From Gavia stellata (lineage: Eukaryota > Chordata > Aves > Gaviiformes > Gaviidae): 64,000 nt of DNA. This document shows, piece by piece, positions 38,740 to 49,135 of this stretch (position 1 is the stretch's first letter; each line of letters begins with the position of its first letter). Made by a program: the position numbers and the translations under genes. The stretch covers positions 7,331,001-7,395,000 of the forward strand of contig NC_082611.1 in NCBI RefSeq assembly GCF_030936135.1, written 5' to 3'. The notes below the pieces were generated by a model, which was given only the letters and a program-made list of their open reading frames with translations, searched no databases and was not told the DNA's origin.

Positions 38740-39480
38740 AAATAAGCTAGAAAAAAAACTTCTCTCTGGGACATGGATGTACATGGTTTGTTACATTCCT
38801 GAACCTACTATGTATGGTGCTTATTGACTGTATACTTTATTTGTTCTCCTATGTGAAAAAACTGGCTCAAAAGAACACTTAATGAGAACAAAGGGACAAT
38901 GTACATTTGTTTAATGTGACATCAAAGCAAGTATTGTAGCACTCTGTGAAACAATAGGAAGCTTCCCTGTCCAAAAAAGAAAAAAAAATGAAAGAAAGAA
39001 AAACAGAAAAGAAAAAAAGACAGTTGAATGAATGGAGGATACCAAAAGTACTCAAAAACATGACAAAAATCTAAGTGAATAGTGGATTTCTGTCAGAGCA
39101 GTCAACGGTGCTTTACGTCAAGAAATGTGCCTGCGTTCTTGATGAAGATGGATGGACATTGATGGACTTCAGGCACAAAAAAAGCAGGAATGTATGAAAT
39201 GATCAAATGCCACGCAAACACTATAGAACAATACATCCTTGCTTGGTGGTGTTTTAAAAGTCTATACAAAAAAACCTTCTGGGGAGCCTTAAGTGGATTT
39301 TTTTTTTTTTTACACCATAAAGTGATTATTAAGTTTTCTTTTTACTCTTTGCCTAGCTTTTTATTATCTCTTGGACTACATTTGCCAATAACACATATAA
39401 AAGACTGGTATAACAATAAGCAGAACACAAAACATTATGGTATTTCTCCTAGTGGGATGCAAACTAATGAGATGTATTAA

Positions 39481-39486
39481 AATAAA
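39481..39486 (+). terminator. Candidate poly(A) signal AATAAA (proximal)
   Basis: Canonical AATAAA about 740 nt after the short-form stop. A U/GU-rich stretch (GTTTCTTGGTTTATGTT) lies about 30 nt downstream at roughly 39517-39533, the usual place for a downstream element. It is the best-formed signal in the region. Confidence 0.5.
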
Positions 39487-40126
39487 AATGGTATACCTAT
39501 GCATAATTTTCTAGACGTTTCTTGGTTTATGTTCCCCAACCTCCCCCGTAATTTAAAGCATTACATAAAAAGAAAAAAAAGAGAAAAAAAGAGAGATGTG
39601 CGTAAACAAATCATAGGATATCCATGCAAAAATCCTTTTTTTTCCTTTAAGACTTATGCCAGTTGCCTACTAGTGATATTGTGTTAGCAATTGTCATTCT
39701 TATCAGTATACAGATACTTTTATTTCACATGTTGGAGCTGTGTGAAATGTACAAATTCTTGTATCTGCATTGTACAATGTCATGGTGGCATGGGAACTAC
39801 CTTGCTGCAAATATTTGAACAAAACCTAAAATTCTTTATTTTTGGTAAAATGTTATGCTTTATGTGTATTCAACAGAAATATGTGTTTTTGTAAAGGTGA
39901 AGTTTGTATTTTTATCTAAAAATTAACAGTTTTATATACCTGAGAAAGCCTGCTATGTTTTCTTGAACCAAAAAAAAAAAGAAAAAAAAGAAAAAAAAGC
40001 ATTTTGTGGTCATATTTTTGTAGTAGAATAGCCCAAATAACATCAAAATCTATTTTAACTATAGCAGGGCAGATAAAATAATCTGGCATCAGCTCCTGTG
40101 TTTTCAAAGTGCCAAAGGATTAAATG

Positions 40127-40172
40127 TTCAGTTCCCCACGGATTGCAGTGGGAGCCACACGGCTAAATCCTT
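40127..40172. repeat. Decayed palindromic-repeat fragment in the 3' UTR region
   Basis: TTCCCCACGGATTGCAGTGG followed by GAGCCACACGGCTAAATCC. It resembles the 'CTCCCATTGACTTCAGTGGGAGCC...CTAAATCC' type. If the distal poly(A) sites are used, this old repeat is part of the mRNA. Confidence 0.4.
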
Positions 40173-40413
40173 CTGTACTGCTTTGGAAATTTAGGGCTGT
40201 GCCAGATATGACATGGCTGCTCACTTGGCCAAAATCACTGCCCCACCCCAGTAGTTTGGATTATGTACCCTTTGTTTTAGTTGGATTATCGCATTGGATA
40301 TGTAAAATGAACTACTGGATTGTTTTATTTGTGAAACATCTACAAAGAGATGAAAGAGTTTCCTTAGTTTGGAATGACAAAAAAGTTTGTCTTGAAGATG
40401 GTGTTTCCACTCA

Positions 40414-40419
40414 AATAAA
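40414..40419 (+). terminator. Candidate poly(A) signal AATAAA (middle)
   Basis: Canonical hexamer in the distal 3' region. The sequence after it is only weakly GU-rich, so it is less convincing than the one at 39481. Confidence 0.3.
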
Positions 40420-40872
40420 AAATATCTTCAAATGTGAATGAACTGTAGAACCTTAAAACAACAAGAGAGAGAGAGATTTTTAACCTTTCCATTTCTTTAA
40501 ATATAGTTCAAACATTCCCCTCCTGTTCCTGTAGCTACGTCCAGTTTCACCCAAACAAAGCAATGTTAGCTAACAGGCATTATTGGCTTCAGATGCTAAT
40601 GCAGAGATAGAGTTAGTCACCGTTCTATTTTGTGATCATTTTCCCAGTGTATTTGTTGAGCACCAAAACTGGAAATACATTTAACTAAGATTGTCTGTGC
40701 TTGTTTTCCACTAAGTGTACTGTTCACAATGTTATGCACATGAATGTATGTGTCTGCGTTTAAAAAAGTGTATAAAATGTAATTTATATATTTATGTTTC
40801 AGTGGGATGCCAATAATGTTGCTCCGTTCTTTTTTTGTCTAAAAGATATCTAATGAAAAAAACCATGTATCC

Positions 40873-40878
40873 ATTAAA
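40873..40878 (+). terminator. Candidate poly(A) signal ATTAAA (distal)
   Basis: Common variant hexamer placed after an AT-rich stretch with ATTTA pentamers and before the first palindromic repeat at 41028. Use of this site would give a 3' UTR of about 2.2 kb. Confidence 0.3.
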
Positions 40879-41027
40879 ATCATGTAGATGAAAAGCATTA
40901 TGTGACCCACTCAGACACTGTGCAGGTATGAAAGGATGTCAAAGTCACTTAAGTGGAATAATGTGCAAAACAACTTTTTGAGAGTCCTATGGTTGCGCTG
41001 GCATAAGGAGATTGCATTCAGATCCGT

Positions 41028-41103
41028 GGGCCAGCTTCCCTGGAGTAACTCCATTGAGTATAATGGAGCTCTGCTGATTTACATCACGAGTGAGTCTGGC
41101 CCT
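41028..41103. repeat. Ancient palindromic repeat, type C, copy 1
   Basis: Left arm GGGCCAGCTTCCCTGGAGTA, centre CTCCATTGAGTATAATGGAG, right arm GATTTACATCACGAGTGAGT then CTGGCCC. It fits a foldback element of the form GGGCCAGAT...CAGCTGGTGTAAAT...CTCCATTG/CAATGGAG...ATTTACACCAGCTGAG...CTGGCCC. Confidence 0.7.
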
Positions 41104-41348
41104 ATATTAAAGTCTTGGAAAAAAAGCAAACTGAGAGGCATGCATTTTATTGGTGCCAGCAAATAAATGTGTTATGCCAAATTCAGAAAACCAGGAGAGA
41201 ATGAAGACTGAATGGAGTCTTTTCCAGTAGTTGTTTCTTTGAGACTTGTAGTCTCGAGTTAATTTTGTTACCAGGAATGAAACGCACATGAGTCTTTCTT
41301 CTCAAGCACAGTGTTTATATGGCATGCGGCAGAACACACAAAAATCTC

Positions 41349-41437
41349 AGGGCTATAGTCTCAGCTAGTATAAACTGGCAAATGTTTTTGACTTCAGCCG
41401 CCCCCAAGCTAATTTACATCAGATGAGGATCCAGTCC
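41349..41437. repeat. Ancient palindromic repeat, type C, copy 2
   Basis: Left arm AGGGCTATAGTCTCAGCTAG then TATAAACTGGC; right arm AGCTAATTTACATCAGATGA then GGATCCAGTCC. The centre is disrupted, with only GACTTCA left of the core. Same family as the copies on either side. Confidence 0.6.
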
Positions 41438-41644
41438 AAGGTTTTTAAAATACAAGGAGTAGTGTCATGACATATGTGTCATTTACTGTAGCCCAGCTGA
41501 GATATTACCCGCCAGCCTTTCGAACATTACAGGCTATGGTATTAGTCCTTCTTCTTCAAGGTGGCAGATACAACCAGAAGGAACAGTAACATTAAAGGTT
41601 GTGACACAGGAGACATTAATTCAAAGTTAAGTTGGACATTTCAA

Positions 41645-41733
41645 GGGCCATATCCTCAGCTGGTGTAAATCACCATCACTCCATTGCCTGCAATGGAGCT
41701 GTACCAGCTTACACCACTTGAGGGGCTGGTCCC
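41645..41733. repeat. Ancient palindromic repeat, type C, copy 3
   Basis: The best-kept copy: GGGCCATATCCTCAGCTGGT then GTAAATCACC at the left, CTCCATTGCCTGCAATGGAG at the centre, and AGCTTACACCACTTGAGGGG then CTGGTCCC at the right. The whole 89 bp can fold into one long imperfect hairpin. Confidence 0.8.
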
Positions 41734-43690
41734 TCATTCTTGCTCATCGCTTTCACTACTCGGTCCTGCAGGGATCTCAGATTGTTGTGTACTGTTAATG
41801 TAATCCTGTGTTCTCTAATACTTAAGCACAATAAGTGAATATAAGAATGAGTGTCAGACTTAACTTTGAATGTCCAAGCTCTGAAATGGTTTGTTTCACC
41901 ATTGTGGCTGTAAATTAAACAGTTCTCTGTGCATTTGTGAATGCCGTGTCATATCTTCTTCCGCTGTCTACTGGAGGTGGACTCCATCTGGACTTTTAAA
42001 GTGCAACATTTGGAGTGTTACAGGGAACGGTGTCAGCAATTGGAGCCGCAAGATATCTGATTGACATCTCTGTTATTTGTGGGGTGGGGGGCTAGTAGGG
42101 GACTTAATGAAGGAGTTGAAGATGATAGTTGTAAGTCACGTTTCCATGCAATCCTTTAACACCTTGTCGTTTTTGTCCTTGCACATACTAGGTAGAGATT
42201 TGGGGGCAAAATGTTTTTCTGTTTTACATTCTGCAGTCACTTCCTCTGTCCAGAGATTCAGAAGTTGTTGGTCTGGTTTCATCCTTTTTGAGGTCTTTTC
42301 TGCTCAGAAAGTGTATGTGTAGTGGACTGCCCAAAAAGAACCTCAGTGTTAAAATATGGTGCATGATCGCTGATTCTCTAGTCAATTTATTACATTTAAT
42401 TCTGTGCTTCATCTTTCCAGAGCTGCCCTTCAGTTGCTTTTGTTGAGTGAAATCAAGGATTACGTGCCAGTTTGCTTTCCTTTTCTCCTGTCCTCCGTCC
42501 TGCTTGGCATCTGCTTTATTAGGCAGTGCACGCTGACTACAGGCAGTTGCTCCTCTCCAGCCCTGGAGGTTCCTAGGCAGCTCCAGCACTTCTGTGTCTT
42601 TGAGCTTAGGCTTTTTCCTCTGCTTGGAACAGCATCTCACGGGTCTCCTTCCTCCAACGGGCTTCAGCGTTCCAGCTATGAGGTTCTTTTGGCTGTCCTC
42701 CTCGGGTCCATGTTGCTTTTCTGTGGTCTACTTTCCAGCTATTCTCTGCCTGACTTTCCCATCCCTCTGTTTCTGTCTCTCAAAAATGATTTTCCCTTCC
42801 TAGGATCTGTCTCACCATATATCTCTTCTGTCCCCTCCTGCCTGACAGAACAGCCTTTGATCTGTTTATCTCCAAATCAATTGCTTTATCTAGGCATGTG
42901 CCCCGAGATCCTGTCTCCCAGGCCTACAGGCCCATAACTGACCCCCACATGAAAGACAAATGCTGTTATACAGACATGTTTGTGGAGAGAAAAAGATTCA
43001 TCTTTGCATTTGGAAAAATATTCATTACAGAAGGCTCCCTGCTAAAGCTCTGTCCAATTCCAGCAGCAGTGTAACTCTGGAATAGTGGTACTGAAGCTAT
43101 TCCAGACATCTGACAGTTCAATTAAGAGCAATGGCCCCGTTTATAATTTGATTTGAAAGTGCACCCAAAAGCAAAGATGAAGTTTCAAAGCTACCTCAGA
43201 TTTGCATGCTCATATTTTACTGTAATTTGAAGGAAATCATGTTTGTAGGCCCCTTGCATAGCTTTGAAAATCTTACCCTGAATATTTATCTGACCCTCTC
43301 TTGGGCTGGGAATCGTGGTTGCTTTAAAACAGAAACAACGTGGAGGTTTTCAATTTAATTTGAATTAATTTTCTTGGTGTTTCTAATACACAGCTTCTAG
43401 TACTAGCAGATCTCAGAAACAGAGTCAGGTAAAAATCGTTTAAACCCGTAAGAATCCCGCTTAAGTTTGCTTTAATTTCAGGTAACAGAGAAAAGCCTAT
43501 CAATGTTGCATTCCTCAAAAATCAGCCTATGTTTTGTATTTATTATTTAATTTAATTACTGTGTGTTTTCCCACATTTTAATAGCAAATTTTATTCCATG
43601 TCTGAGCTTCTATGTGCTGCTCTTTGCTGTAGCATCTCTGCAGCACAGCCTTGAACTGGTTTGTACTCATATCTCCTCTGAAATAAAGAA

Positions 43691-43831
43691 CTATTGTTAT
43701 CCCATTTTAGGCGAGACCGAGGCATGGAGAAATGACTGTGCAAGGTCACACAGCAAGGCTATGGCAGAACCAGGGATAGGACTCAGATCTGAGTGCTCAT
43801 CCAGTGCCCTAAATCACACGACCATCTTCCC
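43691..43831 (+). repeat. MIR-like (CORE-SINE) copy
   Basis: In order: TTGTTATCCCATTTTAGGCG, GACCGAGGCATGGAGAAATG, CAAGGTCACACAGCAAGGC, TGGCAGAACCAGGGATAGG, CTCAGATCTGAGTGC, and CCAGTGCCCTAAATCACACG. These follow the MIR-type consensus closely, including the central CORE block. This is the best-preserved SINE in the window. Confidence 0.85.
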
Positions 43832-46098
43832 TTTCCAAGAATGAATCCTTGCACCCTTAGAGCTAAATACTGAAAAGATTGAGGGTAAGTCATTTTGCCT
43901 AATTATTGTGCATTGGATACATGATCAAAAACCACTGCCATATCATCGGAGAATGTAGTGACTGATGAAAATCCAGCTTTCTGCCCATGCAATTATGCAG
44001 CCTTTTATGCTACCATGAGCTAGTCATTTCCTGCATCTCTAAGGAGTCAACCTTTTGTGACCTACAGTGAAAATTATGCACATAGAACAAATCAAGACTC
44101 AGATTTTATGGGAATTTACAAAAATTCAGTAGACAATTTTCATTGTACTTCCCTTCAGTTCAGTATCATTCATTCCTTTTATGGTGTGGGTAACATTTCC
44201 TAAGGGAACTGTTTTTACCATGGGCCCAATCCTGATGTTTTTTCCCAGGCCCTAACGTGGAAAAGCACTTTAAGAGGTGCCTGTGTTTGCCCTTCTTCAA
44301 ACCAGTGCCTAAGCATGCTTGTAACTTTGGACAAACATCCCATTGACCTCAGGCAAATGGAGCAGAGTTGATGCTTTATTCCTCTTTTTGAGTAGGGTGT
44401 GCCTTCCTGACACAGGATCCCAGTTGTGGGATGGGGGTCTTCGTGCTCCTAGAGTGTTGAAGTATGTTGTCAGCAACCCCAAAGATGAAGTAACAAGATT
44501 AGCATATACAACTAGAGAAACAGCTGGGAAAATTCCACTCTCTTCTACTCCCATGGAGGTTACCATTTTGAAATACATGTTGTGTTCTTTTTTGGGAAAG
44601 TACTTTCCTGGCGTGGCTAGATTCAGGACTGCAATTACTAATGCCAGTGACCCCATTTAAGATTATCTTTTTGGGTACCTCAGAGAATATAATTTGAGAA
44701 CTCACAGTCATATCCATAACAGACAAATTTGAGATGAGAAAAAATAATGAGAGTGAATTTCATGTGAAATATGGCAATTTTTAGTTTAGCAAAAAAGATG
44801 AATTAGAAAATAAAATGAACAAGATCAAAAGGTTGGTCATTCATTTTTCAGTTGTGGAATGTTACCTGTCCCTTTAGTCATTCTAGTTACTTACTGCATC
44901 AGGCCAAATTACGTGCTGAATTAGCTCAGAATCACTACAACATGTAAAAAGTTATGGCTGGTTCTTGTTGAACTGCTACCTATTATCATGGCATATGACT
45001 GTGAGGTGGGGCCTGCAATCACAGTTGTAAATCAAAGAACAAGTCATAGGTTAGGTACTGTTTTCCTTAGATATTGTCTGTAAGTTTGTTTTCTTTGTGC
45101 TAGTCTCTTGAGTGATGTTTGGTGAGCTTTTCAGTTAGGTGTAAAGTCAAGAATATGTAGTTCCCAACCTGAAACTAAGGAAGTGCTAACTCCTAGTTTT
45201 GTTCATAATCAATAGATGAAATTCTGGCAACATCCTGGTGATAGGATTTCTGTCACTGAAGGTCTCAGTGTCACTTTCTTCCACTGTTAACTTCCTCCTC
45301 TAGAGGGGAATCCAATCATTATTTTATTTGACTTATTAGCAGGCCATCAAATCTGACTTGGTTTGAGTTTTTAGCATATAAAAATTCCTTTTTAGACTGA
45401 TACTTGTGCATACCAAATGGCTTCCAGGATCTTAGATAAAAATACACACAGAAAGGCTGACTTGTGTGCTTCAACAGAAAAGAAATCCACATATGAAGGC
45501 TGGAGTAGTCCCTCAAACAGGGAAATAAGGAGCCAAGTTTGTAACAGGTGTTGCACACTCATCTTCCCAAGATCAGACCTGGTATTTTGGCCTCTACATA
45601 CTATCTTTGATCTTGCGTAATGAAGGCGACTGGTTTTACTGTCCATCTTTGCAATTGAGAGTATCTATTAAGATCAGGTATGCAAAAAACCAGAAGCACC
45701 CAGAGATGCAGTAGAGCCCATAGCGCTTGAAATCCCCTGGGGATTTTGAAAACATCTTGATTCCTGAAAGCAATCACAAATAAGTAGAAGAAAAACATTT
45801 TAAACACTTCTGAAAATCCCACCCTGGTTTACTTGGCAGGTGTAAAAAGAATCCAGGAAGTATACTACATATAATGATCATTCAGTGATAAAGTAGTTGT
45901 TCATAGAAAATGCTCATGCTTAAATCTTTCAGCAGTTAATGATCATCTTTACAGACCATAATACTTGAATACTTCACTTATCGATACATCAGGGCTTGGA
46001 TGAACTTTGAGACGTATGAAAATGGGACACTCCTTAGGCCAATGGTAGCTCCATGTTCCAGTAACTGATCAACCAATTACATAATTGGCCAAATCACT

Positions 46099-46165
46099 GA
46101 CTTGCATAAATAGATACAACTCCATTGACTTCACTGGAGATGACAGTTACCTGAGAATTGACCCG
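46099..46165. repeat. Ancient palindromic repeat, type C, partial copy
   Basis: ACTCCATTGACTTCACTGGA in the centre, preceded by GCATAAATAGATACA and followed by GACAGTTACCTGAGAATTGACCC with shorter recognisable pieces. The left end is lost. Confidence 0.5.
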
Positions 46166-49069
46166 AAACTCTTGACACGAGGCAGATAATGGTTTCATAT
46201 TTTGCTGTTTAGTGGTGTTGTAAAAATAGACTCATTTCCTGGAGCAGTTAAGAAAATCTGGAAAAGCAATTTCCCACAGAGACTCCTCCACACTGGAATT
46301 TGCCGAGGTCCCCGGATGTGAACATGTGCTGTTAGAAAACATAAACCAGGAACTTTGTTTAGGAAAGCCTCTGACCTGTCAAAAATGCAAAGCATTTGTT
46401 ACCAGACTTTTCCTTGGCAATTAGCGGGTAGAATTACTCATAGAAATGGTTTTGTTTGCTCACAAGGGGAGAAGCAAGACATAAATTAAAGATATCCCCT
46501 GTTTGACCACAAGAAAGAAGAGTGTTCACAGAGGGCCTGTGGGTGAAGTGCTGAGCGGCCTCAGCTCTCTTTGGGGATGAACTTAAACTTGTAGACCTCA
46601 GTGAATTATCAAGAGCCCTCCAGAATTGCTGAACATCCCTGGCTGTGATTTGTTTCAGCAGTCTAAGGGATTTGGGCATCCAATTTTAACTCATTTTTAC
46701 AAGACTCAATAGACTTCAGTTGGCTTCAAACCCCCTCAGTCTGTCTTCTCCAGAGAGGCTAATTCTGACCCAGGGATGTTGCCGTGAGTGTTGCCTTCCT
46801 TTCCTAGGTAGCGACACTCGAACCTCAGGTTAGCTTTCTGCTGTTTGGTGTAGGTGTTTCCCAGTGGTGACTTTCCAAGCGCCTGTTGCATGCCATGTTC
46901 ACTGCTGGGACAGCCTGACATTTCAGATGGGGTGTCCTCCTTACTCCAGCCATGCTTCACCTTTTCCTTAGCACTTTGGTTTTACATGTCTTTTCTATAT
47001 AAAGGTGATGCTGGTTTAAGCTGAAGACCAGGGAAGTTTCAAGAGGCCAGATTTTCTGCTATGGGCCCTGTTCTGCTGGAGCCTGTTGCCCAGCTGTGCC
47101 TGCTGTGTGGGGCCAGAGAAGGAGGGAGAGATGCTGCAGCACTTCAGGGAAGCCAAGATAAGCCTCCTCGTGCTCAAATGGTCCTGCCTGAAGACACATC
47201 CTCCCTGGCTGCCACCACGCACTGCACTTTCTCCCTTTCCCCCTTTGCCTTGAGGGCTGATGTTTCCCCAAGGCCTACAGGTCCCTTATGCAGGGGAGGG
47301 TCTCACGCGGCATGATGTGGTTGAGGAGAGCTGGTATCTATCTGGCAGCAAGTTTCCTATGCAGACTCAGGGCTCTGTGCTCATACACTTGGGAGTGAAG
47401 ACCTTTCTTGGTCCGAACTCACCCACAGTAAAATAAGCTGCTCAGAGGTCTCCTTGGAGCCGGGAAGCTACTCAAATACATCTTCAGGATCTGAATTCTC
47501 CCTTGACTGTAATGGGTTTCCACAGCAAAAGTGACAGAAGCGGTTTATCACAGATAGAGTGGTTTCTGTAACAGACCATGTATGAGTCCTACTTAGCTTG
47601 TGTACTTCACTGATGGCCACAAATGCTGCTTTTAAATCAAATAGTCACTGTTTATTCAGGGATATCTATTTCTCTTACATGTGCTTCAGAAGAGCTTGCC
47701 TAACAGCTTGTATGCATTTGTGGTGAAGAGCCTGCTGGCCAATCCAAAATGGTTAGGCTGTGTCTGGGACCTTGCAGCTGGGGTTAGCAAGTGCAAGTGT
47801 TTCCCATTAGCTCCTTGCATTCTCCTAAGTTGTGATTCAGCAAGAGAGTCAGTGCAAAGCTGAGCTTGAGGCATGTGAGATGTTTCTTTGAAGTTACTTG
47901 TGCTTAAAAGTTAGGCATGGTCTGAGTTGGCTTGCTAAGCTGAGGCCCTGAAGAGCCTACTGTGCTAATACAGTGTAAGCTTGGTCTTTTCCTCTTACGC
48001 ATTGCCTGGAGTGATGCTAGTTTCCGAAGCCTCTGCAGCCTTTCTGTAAACTATTCCATAGTATTGAGGGAAAGCTTTAACTATTCAATGGCTCTCCACT
48101 AGCAAGCTCAGCTCCACTAGAAAGTCCATAGCAATGTCTGCCCTCTCTGGGCCTCTAAGGTCTCTTCCTTCCTTATTTTCTTCAGCATGTTTCTTTTGTA
48201 AGGCAAGTGAAAAAAAATCTTAAAATAGTACCTTGAAAAGGTGGGAAATTAACCAGATCATATCATCTTGATTCCTTTATCTTTCTTAATTAAGGAGAAG
48301 TTTGCCAATAGTGATCTGGTATTTCCTAAAACAAGCATACATGAAGAACACTTTGAGCAACTTCAAAAGAATTTTCAGGCTAGATCAGGAAAAGATAAAA
48401 CCAGAGGTGGAAACTTCTAATACACTTTATAGCTCATTACTTACAGGAAGGACATTGTTGCATAGGATACTAATGAATTTTGCAGGATGAGGTTTCCAAA
48501 AGAAAAAAAATACGGCACCTTCTACATCTTAGAGGAAAGGTCTCGGGGCTTTTGCAGTTACAACAGATACGCAGTGGATGTGTATGGTCATATCACACGG
48601 AAAGATTCTACCTCTGGGAAAAGGCTTTTTAAAGTTTCAAGTGTGTTCACTAGTGAATTTCTGTAGCAACTTCCTGGTCTAGCTGCAGAACGTGATAAAG
48701 GGAATGGTAAAAGTCTCCTGTTTTCAGTTGGCCTGTTCTGCACCGTAGGAGGCAGAAATCCTGCGTTGCACATATCTAGCTGCAGGGAGGACAGCAGGAA
48801 CACATTTGAATGGCTAAGGATGAACATGGTAAAGTTGGTGCTGATGTTCTCAGTCAGGTAGTGAGACCAGCAAAGTGAGAATAGCAAAATGGATACTCAG
48901 ATTTACCAGTGACGCTTGTCTTGAAAATTAATATTTGACAGACTCTTAATTAACTGAACTGAAGAAGTAATCCTAAAATCCTGGTTTTGGACAAGGGTCT
49001 GAATCCCAAGCTACTGGAATTCTTGTTAGTGGGTTGATGCTCTCAGAAGTGTTGTGAAACAGGAATATT

Positions 49070-49135
49070 TCATATTCGTAAAGCACCCAAAGATCCTATA
49101 GATGACAAGTAACAGTTTGCTACTATTTAGAGTTC
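49070..49135 (+). repeat. MIR-like 3' tail fragment
   Basis: TATTCGTAAAGCACCCAAAG then ATCCTATAGATGACAAGTAA resembles the 3' tail 'TTGTAAAGCGCTTTGAGATCCT...GATGAAAAG' of amniote MIR-type elements. Confidence 0.4.

Larger units (their letters stand above)
38740..40900 (+). other. PDGFA: PDGFA 3' untranslated region (end uncertain)
   Basis: Sequence after the short-form stop is AT-rich, has no recognisable coding frame and carries several candidate poly(A) signals (39481, 40414, 40873). Alternative ends would agree with the several PDGF-A mRNA sizes known in mammals. Visible elements are A-rich purine runs at about 38974-39022, 39565-39597 and 39969-40000, and ATTTA pentamers near 40780-40795. 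The true end cannot be fixed from sequence alone. Confidence 0.6.
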
